This document shows, in pieces, positions 24,342 to 33,213 of a DNA stretch of 64,000 bases (position 1 is its first letter; the number at the start of each line of letters is the position of its first letter). Source of the DNA: Rhizobium mongolense subsp. loessense (GTDB lineage: Bacteria; Pseudomonadota; Alphaproteobacteria; Rhizobiales; Rhizobiaceae). The stretch lies in the NCBI RefSeq assembly GCF_900099775.1, contig NZ_FMTM01000018.1, forward strand, positions 27,616 through 91,615. Reading direction: 5' to 3'. Position numbers and translations under genes: made by a program. The notes below the pieces were generated by a model. The model had not been told where the DNA came from. It saw nothing but the letters and a program-made list of their open reading frames with translations, and made no database searches.

Positions 24342-25697
24342 TTAGGCCGGTTCCTCATGCAAGGAACCACCTTGGTCTCCTGGCGAGACTTTGTAGCGTA
24401 TGCCTAATCGTGAAAGTCCTCGTTTAACTTCAGGTGCCCCCATGAACAGTCGCCAGAGCAGCCCAGACCGGAAATTCTCGATCATTGCAACGACAGGACC
24501 CTGGTTTATAGCAAGATAGCAATTGGAAACCCAGTTTTGCCCAGGTGCAAATGCGTCCGCGAACCCGAACCTTCCCCATAGGCGGCCGTTGCCGTAAGCA
24601 AGGAATGCCCTGAGCGCGCTTTCGGCCTCTTTGGGTAGGAATGGAAAGCTTGAAAGGGCAGCCATCGGCGCCAGTATCCCGCGATCGTTCACTGGACAGC
24701 TGACAACATATCCGGACGGGCCATCCGAAGCGGTCAGACCCCAGCCATAAGTGCCGTATCCGATGTGACCGTTGGGATTGCGTCGGCAGTGTTCGAAATT
24801 GATCTTCGTGTGTGCAACAACCTGCTGCCAGTAATCGATTTGGTCATCCTGCATCTGTCTCGGATCAAGCGCACAGAATGAATACTGCGATAGGAACAGC
24901 GGCCCGCCAAAGGAGGAACCTGCCGGGAGGGAAGTCCCATAGAAGTTTGATCCATTGCGGAATCTGCCTTCATTCGTCCAACCGATGTGGAATATCTCCG
25001 GTTCTATGGCGTGGCTCGCCGATCCGGCCGCAAGGACGTAGGTACTCAGCGCCTCATTCCAGCCGGTAATCGGCGTATTCAACGCCCATCCATGCTTAGG
25101 GCTCCAATGCCAGTAGAGCGAAGGACGAGCACTCGGTCGAACATAGGATACCCACTCGATGTCAACGCACAGAGAATCGATCCGCCTACGCAATCCAGCC
25201 TCCGCATCTGAAGGACAGTCGAAGAACTCACGTGCACAGATGAGACCTTGGACGAGCAAAGCTGTTTCGACGAGGTCTCCTCCGTCGTCATGAGGAACAA
25301 AAGGCACGACTTCTAGCGTGTTGGCACTGATAAAATGAGGAAACGCGCCCCGGAAGCGGGGGATTTTTTCCAAAGTTGCCACGATCTTCAATATACGGGC
25401 ATAAGCGTTGGAGCGTGATACCCATTGGCGATGCACCAAGACAAGGATTGCCATTATACCGAAACCGGTTCCCCCAATGGAAATCAGGTCGCTGATAGGT
25501 CTTCCGTCAGTCGAGCACCTGTCAAAGGGCAGGCCAGTTGGCGGATGAGCGCCCTCCCAGAAATAGGCGGCATATCCTCGTTGGACGCGTTCCATTAGCT
25601 CGGACAACGGCGCGGTGGCGTTCGTGGCGGTCCAGAAAATATGTTCTGGTCCCGGATCGGCGTGAGGTTCTTCGTCCATCATGAAGGCATTGACCAT
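24342..25697 (-). CDS. glucoamylase-like protein (GH144/glycoamylase-like domain)
   Basis: 451 aa, no signal peptide. The glycoamylase-like (alpha/alpha)6 domain shows YAAYFWEGAHPPTGLPFDR, SIGGTGFGIMAILVLVHRQW, PHFISANTLEVVPFVPHDDG, GWALNTPITGWNEAL, GPLFLSQYSF and GRLWGRFGFADAF. Relatives include endo-beta-1,2-glucanases and the glycoamylase-like domain of cyclic beta-1,2-glucan synthases; rhizobia make such glucans, so a beta-glucan or derived oligosaccharide is the likely substrate (inference). Cytoplasmic location suggests it acts on an imported oligosaccharide. Confidence 0.78.
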   Translation of the reverse strand: MVNAFMMDEEPHADPGPEHIFWTATNATAPLSELMERVQRGYAAYFWEGAHPPTGLPFDRCSTDGRPISDLISIGGTGFGIMAILVLVHRQWVSRSNAYARILKIVATLEKIPRFRGAFPHFISANTLEVVPFVPHDDGGDLVETALLVQGLICAREFFDCPSDAEAGLRRRIDSLCVDIEWVSYVRPSARPSLYWHWSPKHGWALNTPITGWNEALSTYVLAAGSASHAIEPEIFHIGWTNEGRFRNGSNFYGTSLPAGSSFGGPLFLSQYSFCALDPRQMQDDQIDYWQQVVAHTKINFEHCRRNPNGHIGYGTYGWGLTASDGPSGYVVSCPVNDRGILAPMAALSSFPFLPKEAESALRAFLAYGNGRLWGRFGFADAFAPGQNWVSNCYLAINQGPVVAMIENFRSGLLWRLFMGAPEVKRGLSRLGIRYKVSPGDQGGSLHEEPA

Positions 25698-25905
25698 AAT
25701 CGGGTTCTCTGATGTAGGGACGCGATGCGCTAAACAGTCATTTCGACTAGTTTGCGATCGACGGTAACTGGATTAGGCCATACAATTCGGTCTGTTGGCA
25801 CCAATCGAGCGTCTAGGCTTTGCTCTCGTCAATGAATCGCTTAATCGGCATAGGAGTTATGTATGCGGCCTTGAAATACGCACTGAAGCCCCAGTTGCGT
25901 TTGGC

Positions 25906-26787
25906 CTATCTTCTAATGAGATCTTCCATTAGTTCCTTGAGTTGCGCGGCGACTTCGTAGCTGTTTTCTTGATGCTGGCGGCTACAAAACAGCTCGCAAC
26001 TCCACCAACCCACAAAACCGGTCGATTTCACGGCATCTACCCACTCCTGCAGATGGAGTACACCGCTTCCCGTGGGCACGTTTCTCAAGATTGCCTCGTC
26101 CGGAACCCCGCCGGAAAAGGGAAGGGAATCACACAGATGGACCCCATAAATGAGGTTTTTGTCGATCTTCGAAAGAACTTCAGGAGTATCTCCCGAGGTA
26201 TATGCGTGCCAAAAATCGATCACGAGCCGAAGATTGTCGCGAGCCGCCGTCTCGATAACCCGAAGCTGTTTTTCGATCATGTTTAGAGGCGTCCAGGACA
26301 AGCCCTCGAGATAAACGACAAGATTGTGTCCCGCGGCGATGTCTGCGACTGCTCGCAGATTGGCTGCAGTCAAGTCTATCTGCTCATCGATCGGAAGATC
26401 GACGAGGCCTCTGTATAGGTCTGGATGCGCTGCTGCAGCACGCGGCTCAAGCGCCAACGTGCTGAGGGGACCTGTTATTGCTTCGATGCCCTTGGCTTGA
26501 ACCGTAGTGGCCAACTCGCAGAGCCTTTCTGCTTCGTTCAGCATTTCGAGCCGCCGGCTATTCTGCCGCTCCACATCGGTCAAGAAACCAATGCCGGGGA
26601 CGGTCAAGTTTGCCAGTTGCGCCCTGAGTTCTTGCTTGGAAATGCCTGCGTCTAGACAGGCTTTGATTTTACTGCCGGACGTCTCGAGGCCGTCGAAGCC
26701 AACTTCGCGCACAATGTCGATGTCGATCGCCAATGTGTTGAACTTAGAAGCGAGAGAATGAAATATGAGTTGGTGCGCAGATTTCAC
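25906..26787 (-). CDS. TIM-barrel sugar phosphate isomerase/epimerase-like protein
   Basis: 293 aa, xylose-isomerase-like TIM barrel: VREVGFDGLETSG, AITGPLSTLALE, NLVVYLEGLSW, LRLVIDFWHAYTSGD, LIYGVHLCDSLP and WWSCELFCSRQHQ place the metal-binding Glu, Asp, His and Glu at the expected strand ends. Members include IolE, IolI and 3-keto-sugar acting enzymes. Its start overlaps the stop of the Gfo/Idh/MocA gene by 4 bp, so both act in one pathway. Confidence 0.85.
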   Translation of the reverse strand: MKSAHQLIFHSLASKFNTLAIDIDIVREVGFDGLETSGSKIKACLDAGISKQELRAQLANLTVPGIGFLTDVERQNSRRLEMLNEAERLCELATTVQAKGIEAITGPLSTLALEPRAAAAHPDLYRGLVDLPIDEQIDLTAANLRAVADIAAGHNLVVYLEGLSWTPLNMIEKQLRVIETAARDNLRLVIDFWHAYTSGDTPEVLSKIDKNLIYGVHLCDSLPFSGGVPDEAILRNVPTGSGVLHLQEWVDAVKSTGFVGWWSCELFCSRQHQENSYEVAAQLKELMEDLIRR

Positions 26788-27824
26788 GCAGATACTCCTT
26801 TGTCGGCTTTTGACTGCGGCGGCGTGACTCCTTCGAGGACTATAGAGCGCCGCTTTTTCACTGCTTGGGCGACCGCTTCGGCAGTACGCAGGGCGATCAG
26901 ATTGTCCTGTCCGTCTGCGAGCCAGGAGTTTTTCCGGCGCAAGGAAGCCGTGAAACCTTCGACGACGGCCAGATAGGGGTCACGTTCTCGGACAGGGATC
27001 AACTCGTTGCGACCGTCAATGCGTCGAATGAGAGTGCCGGTTCCCCGTCCATTCAACGTGCCGTTTGCAATCAGAACGCCTTCATCGCCCGCCACCATAA
27101 CGAGGCTCTCCATGTCCGCGGTGGTAAAGCTTTCGTATGCCTGGAGAACGATATTGTTGCTCATGTAGACGGCGTAGGCCAATTGCCCTCCTGAGCCCTC
27201 GCCATGCCTTGTGGCAAGCGCGCTCACCTCTAATGGGTTGGCGCCTGTCAGAAACCGACCCAAGTCGATGTCTTCGACACAAGTGTCCAATGAGGCATCC
27301 CCTTCCACGGGAGCGTATTCGCTCCGCCGCGTAGGAACCGGATGATAGGGACCACCTCTGATGACAAGGACGGATTTGACCGAGCCAATTTCCCCTTCTG
27401 TCACAAGCCTTTGCATAACCTGATGAATTGTGGAGGCACGTGGTGGCTGATTGACGATCAGGGCAACCCCTGATCTCTGGCACCGTTCAATCAGGCTGGA
27501 AGCGATTTTGGCATTTCCTGCGATAGGGCCGTCGCACAAGACGTCCTTGCACGCTCCTGCGGCCGCCGCGATATAGTGCTTGCGGCGATCTCGTGTGGCG
27601 CTCACATAAATGAAACTTACGGATGGATCGCCAACGGCGCGATTTGCCTCGGTGGACCTGTTCGGTATATCAAGATCTTCCGAGAAAAAATTTGCATATT
27701 CTCTGTTGCGACTGACCACCCAAAGCGGTTCATGCCCGAATGCGCGGATAGCTGCGACCATGTGCTCGGTGGCGATCGTTCCCGTACCCATCACCGACCA
27801 CCCAATTTTCGCTATAGCAACCAT
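26784..27824 (-). CDS. Gfo/Idh/MocA-family oxidoreductase
   Basis: Start at 27824 (MVAIAKIGWSVMGTGTIATE) chosen because the Rossmann motif then begins the protein; the longer frame to 27932 would leave almost no promoter. About 346 aa. The NAD(P) site GWSVMGTGTIA is followed by VSRNREYANFF, CDGPIAGNAKIA (in place of EKP) and a beta-sheet C-terminal domain. EKP, which holds the catalytic Lys in many members, is replaced by CDGPIA, so the chemistry may differ. It overlaps the TIM-barrel gene and is divergent from the XRE regulator. Confidence 0.85.
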   Translation of the reverse strand: MVAIAKIGWSVMGTGTIATEHMVAAIRAFGHEPLWVVSRNREYANFFSEDLDIPNRSTEANRAVGDPSVSFIYVSATRDRRKHYIAAAAGACKDVLCDGPIAGNAKIASSLIERCQRSGVALIVNQPPRASTIHQVMQRLVTEGEIGSVKSVLVIRGGPYHPVPTRRSEYAPVEGDASLDTCVEDIDLGRFLTGANPLEVSALATRHGEGSGGQLAYAVYMSNNIVLQAYESFTTADMESLVMVAGDEGVLIANGTLNGRGTGTLIRRIDGRNELIPVRERDPYLAVVEGFTASLRRKNSWLADGQDNLIALRTAEAVAQAVKKRRSIVLEGVTPPQSKADKGVSA

Positions 27825-27958
27825 TGGCACATCCCCTGCAGGCTGACTCGTCAACTGTGGAGCGTGCTGTGCCAAGCGACAACTTCGCAAGCCGTTGATG
27901 TCCTTGTCATTGTGGCGTACAATTAGCTTCATATTGCGTCATCTTGGGAGGAGCGGAC

Positions 27959-28783
27959 TTGGACTATCAGGGAAGGGATGGAGCCGCGTTGGCTGCCAAT
28001 CTTCGCACACTTTGCGAACGTCACGGGTCTGTCGCGGCGGTATGCAGGAAAATCAATGTCAACCGGCAGCAATTTAACAAGTATCTCTCAGGCGCACACG
28101 TCCCGTCGACGGCGAATCTAAGGATAATTGCAAATTTCTTCGGTCTCAGCGTGCCGATCCTGTTTTCCGACCCGGATGAATTCCGAAACTTGGTCGACGG
28201 GAACTTTTTCCATGCCATGTCGACGGCGCGGCAATTGCCCGAATTCTCCCGGTTTGTTTCGAACATGATCGTTGAGAGCAACACCAACGACAGCGATATT
28301 GTCGGGGTCTACGATCGCTATCAGTTCTCATCCATCTACAAGGGATTCATCCTAAGATCCGCCTTCTGCATCTACCGCAACAAGGAATTCCTGCAACATT
28401 ACTATGTCGAGCGGTTCCCAAGCTTCGACGATCCCTCGAAGATCGAATACGTCTTCAAATACTACGGGTTCTGCTTCCCCGTGGCAGACCGTTTGTTCAC
28501 TGCCGACTTTGAAGGGATCCAGTCAAACGAACTCACGTTCGGGGTCTACGCGCAGGTAAAGCGCAATGCGAAAAAGTTCATGTTTGGTATCTCGAGCGGC
28601 ATAGCGGCCACTGTATTTCGCCAGCCATATTCAACAAAGGTGGCGCTTCACTACCGCGGCCCCGGTCTTCTACGAAGGGAACACCTAAAGGACCTAACCG
28701 TCATGGACCGCAACAATCCGGCCATCCCGCGGGAGGCGCTACAGTACCTCGGAGATGGTTCGGATATGATCCAAATGACCTAG
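27959..28783 (+). CDS. XRE-family transcriptional regulator
   Basis: TTG at 27959 chosen because GGGAGGAG lies 5-12 bases before it; a TTG at 27944 is upstream of that ribosome site. About 274 aa: Cro/C1-type HTH at the N-terminus (AAVCRKINVNRQQFNKYLSG, STANLRIIANFFGLS), then a roughly 200-aa unassigned sensor domain. Divergent from the Gfo/Idh/MocA gene with about 130 bp between, so it probably controls that pair. Confidence 0.82.
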   Translation: MDYQGRDGAALAANLRTLCERHGSVAAVCRKINVNRQQFNKYLSGAHVPSTANLRIIANFFGLSVPILFSDPDEFRNLVDGNFFHAMSTARQLPEFSRFVSNMIVESNTNDSDIVGVYDRYQFSSIYKGFILRSAFCIYRNKEFLQHYYVERFPSFDDPSKIEYVFKYYGFCFPVADRLFTADFEGIQSNELTFGVYAQVKRNAKKFMFGISSGIAATVFRQPYSTKVALHYRGPGLLRREHLKDLTVMDRNNPAIPREALQYLGDGSDMIQMT

Positions 28784-28817
28784 AGCTCTCCAGGTCATCC
28801 TAACCATCTTGGCACTG

Positions 28818-29507
28818 CTAGGGATGAAGCTCGATTGCGAGCCAGACGCTGTCGGTTTCTGCATAATAGCGATGCCAAGGATAAGTCCACTGGTTGGTGC
28901 CGGTCACGCGGCAGAACGGATCGTGGGAGTAGCCGATCGGCATCACGACATCTTCGTAGAGCGTTGACTGATCGCGTTCCCGGAACTTCTGCATCCGGCC
29001 AACGCCATGGATCTGAGTATGTGTCTCCAGGAAGGGATGTTCATTGTGGATGAAGCAATCCGTATCACCGGGTGACCACCAAAGGTTCAGCTTGAGCGTG
29101 AAGGTCTGGGGAGCCTCGGAATCCTTCCGCTCGTTGGTGAAGACGCGAGGATCGAGACTGACTGTGCCAATTTCATCCTGTGCGGAGATATAAAGCGGCG
29201 TATCCCGCGGAAAGCTGCGAATGCGGTTGCCGAGCCAATCCCAGCCGCGAAACATGCAACCGCCTAGATTTGTCGGATTTACAACCTTAATGATGGCGGC
29301 GCGTTCGGCCGACTGTATATGTCCACCTTTGAGCCACGTCGATTTCCAGGCAGGCACGATTGCGGGGTGTTCATCGCCCGTCACCATGTTGGAGGGGCTG
29401 ATGTTGACAACTACGGCATCCGAAACCTCGTAATTGACGACATTCTCTACGAGTATCGCATTGATGAACGCGTCCGCAAACGCCAGATCTCTTAGCCGGT
29501 TCTGCAT
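28818..29507 (-). CDS. conserved hypothetical protein, cupin-like composition
   Basis: ATG at 29507 with AAGGA upstream; about 229 aa. No signal peptide. Beta-rich with many aromatic and His residues (GGCMFRGWDWLGNR, LKLNLWWSPGDTDCFIHNEH, THTQIHGVGRMQKF, YPWHRYYAETDSVW), which suggests a jelly-roll or cupin-type metal fold; I do not recognise the family. It lies between the XRE gene and the catabolic operon and is probably part of the same pathway. Confidence 0.7.
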   Translation of the reverse strand: MQNRLRDLAFADAFINAILVENVVNYEVSDAVVVNISPSNMVTGDEHPAIVPAWKSTWLKGGHIQSAERAAIIKVVNPTNLGGCMFRGWDWLGNRIRSFPRDTPLYISAQDEIGTVSLDPRVFTNERKDSEAPQTFTLKLNLWWSPGDTDCFIHNEHPFLETHTQIHGVGRMQKFRERDQSTLYEDVVMPIGYSHDPFCRVTGTNQWTYPWHRYYAETDSVWLAIELHP

Positions 29508-29912
29508 TTTTGGGGCTTCCTTATTCACGATTGTGCCAGCACAGAAAGCCACACTACACGCGCGGGCGACAGTGCGCGCATCAGTTTATTTATTCGCACA
29601 GTGACGCAGTCCGTAATTCAAGCTGCGAAGCCTGCGGCGATTTGAATGCCAGAATTCGGGAACGGGCGGCGTTCCCGATGCTGGCCCGCTGACCTTCCTT
29701 AAAGCTTGCCGCCCAGTCAAAGGTCAAATTCAACCTGCATCCCTTGGCGCATGATGAACCCACATGTGCGCCATCTTGCGTCACCGATTCCCCGCCTGCG
29801 AACTTGTAAGTTTAAGCGACCTCGGCCCAGAATAAACTAATCGTTGGGAGGCCGGCCAGATGGGCACGGCCCTCCAAGTTAGAAATCAAAGCGAGTTTAG
29901 AGGGTCGAACAA

Positions 29913-31715
29913 ATGAAGCTGACAGGTGGCCAAGTCGTAGCGAAAGCGCTGAAGGAATACGGTGTCGAATACGTGGCGGGTGTGCCTGGTCACGGTATCT
30001 GGTCACTGTTCGACGCGTTTCTCGAAAAAGGTTCGGAGCTTCCCTTTATACAGGTGATGCACGAACAGAGCGCCGTCCATATGGCCGATGGCTATTACCG
30101 TGCATCGGGCAAGCCGATGGCTTGCTCGACGTCGGTTGGGCCGGGTGCGGCCAACACGATCATTGGTCTGGCGACTGCCTATTGCGACTCAACCTCGCTA
30201 TTTTACGTTTCCGGTTCGCCACAGACCTACATGCATGGCCACGGTACCATGCAGGAGCTGGAGCGCCAGCAGGACAACGCCTTCCCGCGGATCACCGAAC
30301 AAGTTACGAAGCGCGCTTGGCAGGCGAACTCGGTTCAGGTTCTGCCGAGCATCATGCACCGCGCCTTCAGCGCGATGAAGACCGGCCGCCCTGGCCCTGT
30401 CCATGTCGAAGTGCCGATGGACGTTCAGGTCGAGGCTGCCGACGTGACGATCCATCCGTTGCAAAAGCGTCTGCCGGTCGGAATTGCCTATCCCGACCCG
30501 ATGGCGATCGAGGCTGCAGTCAAGCTTCTGCTGACCGCCGAGCGCCCGGTTATCGTCGCTGGCGGCGGCGCCATTACAGCCAATGCCTCCTCCGAACTAA
30601 CCCGTCTCGCCGAAAAGCTTGGGGCAGCAGTATCAATCACTTGGAATGGCAAGGGCGCAATTTCGGAAGATCACGCCCTGTTCATCGGCGCGGTCGGTCA
30701 GACCGGTACGACATGTGGCAACAAGATCACTGCTTCGGCCGACGTCGTCATCTCAGTCGGCTGCCGCTTCACCGACTGGTCGGCCTCGTCCTACGCAAAG
30801 GGTGTATCGTTCTCGATCCCGTCGGCCAAACTCATTCACATCGATCTCGATCCGCGCGAGATCGGCAAGAACTACGAAACCGAAGTGGGCATCGTCGCCG
30901 ACGCTAAGGCAACGCTCGAATCGATCCTGTCACTGATCTCCGACGGCGAATCCTCAAAGATGCTGTCGCGCCGCGAGACCTTTCTGGCGGACGTGCAGAA
31001 GGCGAAGGCTGACTGGCGTGCTCAGGTCGAGCCGCGCGAAATCAGTCGCGAGACCCCCTTCACGTCTCAGCGTCCGTTGGTCGCCCTGCGCAAGATTCTC
31101 GATCGCAATGGCATTGTGGTGGTCGGTTCCGGTAACACGCAAGGGTCCGTCAAGCAGAGCTTCCCTATATATGAGCCGAGGACGCATCTGACCTCGGGCT
31201 CATATTCGCCGATGGGCTGGGCAGTTCCGGCTGCCCTTGGCGCCAAGCTCGCCTGCCCGGATCGTCAGGTCGTTGCGATTGTCGGCGACGGTGACTTCAT
31301 GATGTCGCTCCCGGAGATGGGCACGGCGGTGATGAATGGCATCAACGTTGTATTCCTGGTGCTAAACAATTCGGGATACATGTCGATACGCGGCGGCCAA
31401 CGCAAGTTTATGGGCCGGCACGTCGCCTCTGAATTCAACAACCACGCTGGTAACGGCCAGCCTTATTCCGCCGATATCGCAGCTTCCGCCCGTGCGTTCG
31501 GCCTCGAAGCCTGGAAGGTTGAGAAGGACGAAGATCTCGAAAGCAGCCTGAAGGCAGCGCTTGAATGCGGCGGCCCGGCACTGGTTGAAGTCATTGTGTC
31601 ACGCGATGCTGCGGGTCCCTTCGCCACCGGTTGGTGGGATTTCCCGTCGCCGGCCTACTACGAAAAGGAACAGGCGGCTTACGCTGAGATGCGAGCACGG
31701 GAGCAACACCTCTAA
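29913..31715 (+). CDS. thiamine-diphosphate enzyme (acetolactate synthase-like)
   Basis: 600 aa. PYR domain with the activating Glu (FIQVMHEQSAVHMADGYYRA), central domain with RPVIVAGGGAITANASSELT, and PP domain with the Mg-ThDP motif GDGDFMMSLPEMGTAVMNGI ending NN. It is an ALS/glyoxylate-carboligase-like C-C bond enzyme; no regulatory ilvN subunit follows, so a catabolic 2-keto acid lyase or ligase is more likely than branched-chain synthesis. First gene of the long rightward operon; a strong stem-loop follows. Confidence 0.85.
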   Translation: MKLTGGQVVAKALKEYGVEYVAGVPGHGIWSLFDAFLEKGSELPFIQVMHEQSAVHMADGYYRASGKPMACSTSVGPGAANTIIGLATAYCDSTSLFYVSGSPQTYMHGHGTMQELERQQDNAFPRITEQVTKRAWQANSVQVLPSIMHRAFSAMKTGRPGPVHVEVPMDVQVEAADVTIHPLQKRLPVGIAYPDPMAIEAAVKLLLTAERPVIVAGGGAITANASSELTRLAEKLGAAVSITWNGKGAISEDHALFIGAVGQTGTTCGNKITASADVVISVGCRFTDWSASSYAKGVSFSIPSAKLIHIDLDPREIGKNYETEVGIVADAKATLESILSLISDGESSKMLSRRETFLADVQKAKADWRAQVEPREISRETPFTSQRPLVALRKILDRNGIVVVGSGNTQGSVKQSFPIYEPRTHLTSGSYSPMGWAVPAALGAKLACPDRQVVAIVGDGDFMMSLPEMGTAVMNGINVVFLVLNNSGYMSIRGGQRKFMGRHVASEFNNHAGNGQPYSADIAASARAFGLEAWKVEKDEDLESSLKAALECGGPALVEVIVSRDAAGPFATGWWDFPSPAYYEKEQAAYAEMRAREQHL

Positions 31716-31726
31716 CTGAATTGATA

Positions 31727-31749
31727 GGGGCGCGATAATCGCGCCCCTG
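31727..31749 (+). terminator. intercistronic stem-loop after the ThDP gene
   Basis: AGGGGCGCGA-TAA-TCGCGCCCCT, a perfect 10-bp stem with a 3-base loop, 11 bp after the stop. No T-run follows, so it is an attenuating or mRNA-protecting stem-loop rather than a complete terminator. Confidence 0.7.
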
Positions 31750-31815
31750 ATCTCCACTCGTTTAATCACCTTGGACTGCGGAGCACGTGGCTTCCGCAAG
31801 CAAAGAGTTATTGTC

Positions 31816-33132
31816 ATGATACGGCACATCAAAACAGCTCAGGCCTCAATTGAAGGCGGCACCGACGGCGCGATTACCAAGACCGTGGGGGCGCTTCTTG
31901 CCAAGGTGGAAACCGGCGGCGACAAGGCTGTGCGTGAACTTTCTGTTCAGTTCGACAAATTCGATCGTGAATCGTATCGCCTCACGAAAGAGGAAATCAC
32001 AAGCGCCATCAATACGCTTACCAACCAGGAGCGGGAAGATCTCGATTTCGCCCAGGATCAGATCCGCAAGTTCGCCCAAGCCCAGAAGGATTGCCTTAAG
32101 GATCTCGAGATCGAGACGATTCCTGGCGTGATCCTCGGCCATCGCAACGTCCCTATTCAAAACGTAGGTTGCTATGTCCCTGGCGGAAAATATCCGCTGC
32201 TGGCATCCGCCCATATGACAGTACTGACGGCGCGTGTCGCCGGTTGCGGTCGGGTCATCACCTGCGCTCCCCCTTTCAAAGGCAAGATCTCCGATAAGAT
32301 CGTCGCTGCCCAGGCTCTGGCCGGTGCTGATGAGATTTATTGCCTCGGTGGGGTCCAGGCAGTCGCCGCAATGGCCTATGGCACTGAAACCATCGAGCCG
32401 GTCGATATGCTTGCCGGTCCGGGCAACGCCTATGTTGCTGAAGCTAAGCGTCTTCTGTTCGGAAAAGTTGGCATTGACCTCTTCGCGGGGCCGACCGAAA
32501 CTCTGGTGATCGCCGACGATAGCGTTGATGGAGAACTGGTTGCCACCGACCTTCTGGGCCAGGCCGAGCACGGCGTCAATTCACCGGCAGTACTAATTAC
32601 CAATTCGGAGAAGCTCGCCCGCGACACCCTCAGTGAGATTGATCGCCTCCTTGGCATCCTCCCAACTGCGGCGATCGCCAGCAAGGCCTGGGAGGATCTT
32701 GGCGAGATCATCCTATGTGACACGGTTGATGAAATGGTCGCAGAAGCTGATCGTGTGGCTTCGGAGCATGTTCAAGTGATGACCCGGGATCCGGACTATT
32801 TCTTGAACAACATGACGAACTACGGCGCGCTTTTCCTCGGTGCCCGCACCAATGTCGCCTTTGGAGACAAGGTGATCGGTACCAACCATACGCTGCCCAC
32901 CGACAAGGCCGCCCGCTACACCGGCGGTCTCTGGGTCGGCAAGTTCTTGAAGACCTGCACTTACCAGCGAATTGAAACCGACGAGGCTTCTGCCCTGATC
33001 GGTGCCTATGGCTCGCGGCTCTGCCTCATGGAAGGTTTCGCCGGGCACGCTGAGCAGGCCAATATTCGTGTTCGCCGTTATGGCGGGCGCAACGTGCCTT
33101 ATGCGGCGGCGGCGGGGCCGATCGACGCATAA
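31816..33132 (+). CDS. histidinol dehydrogenase-family NAD oxidoreductase (HpsN-like)
   Basis: ATG at 31816 (MIRHIKTAQASIEGG) chosen over an upstream TTG. 438 aa. HisD-fold blocks: GCYVPGGKYPLLASAHMTVL, LAGPGNAYVAEAKRLLFGKV, GIDLFAGPTETLVIAD, LLGQAEHG, ASEHVQVM, GTNHTLPT. The sequence is much closer to the sulfopropanediol 3-dehydrogenase HpsN type than to biosynthetic HisD, and no his genes are near. HpsN oxidises a C3 alcohol twice to an acid; here the substrate may be another polyol. Confidence 0.85.
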   Translation: MIRHIKTAQASIEGGTDGAITKTVGALLAKVETGGDKAVRELSVQFDKFDRESYRLTKEEITSAINTLTNQEREDLDFAQDQIRKFAQAQKDCLKDLEIETIPGVILGHRNVPIQNVGCYVPGGKYPLLASAHMTVLTARVAGCGRVITCAPPFKGKISDKIVAAQALAGADEIYCLGGVQAVAAMAYGTETIEPVDMLAGPGNAYVAEAKRLLFGKVGIDLFAGPTETLVIADDSVDGELVATDLLGQAEHGVNSPAVLITNSEKLARDTLSEIDRLLGILPTAAIASKAWEDLGEIILCDTVDEMVAEADRVASEHVQVMTRDPDYFLNNMTNYGALFLGARTNVAFGDKVIGTNHTLPTDKAARYTGGLWVGKFLKTCTYQRIETDEASALIGAYGSRLCLMEGFAGHAEQANIRVRRYGGRNVPYAAAAGPIDA

Positions 33133-33139
33133 CCCAGTC

Positions 33140-33175
33140 GGCAATTCCAACGCCCGAGCGGCAGTTGGAGTTGCC
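33140..33175 (+). terminator. intercistronic stem-loop before the binding-protein gene
   Basis: GGCAATTCCAAC pairs with GTTGGAGTTGCC (12 bp, one G-U) around a 12-base loop. Placed between the dehydrogenase and the periplasmic binding-protein gene, it could set expression of the abundant binding protein. Confidence 0.6.
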
Positions 33176-33213
33176 GGCTTCCTGCCCACTAATGTCAAAA
33201 CAGGGGAACTAAA

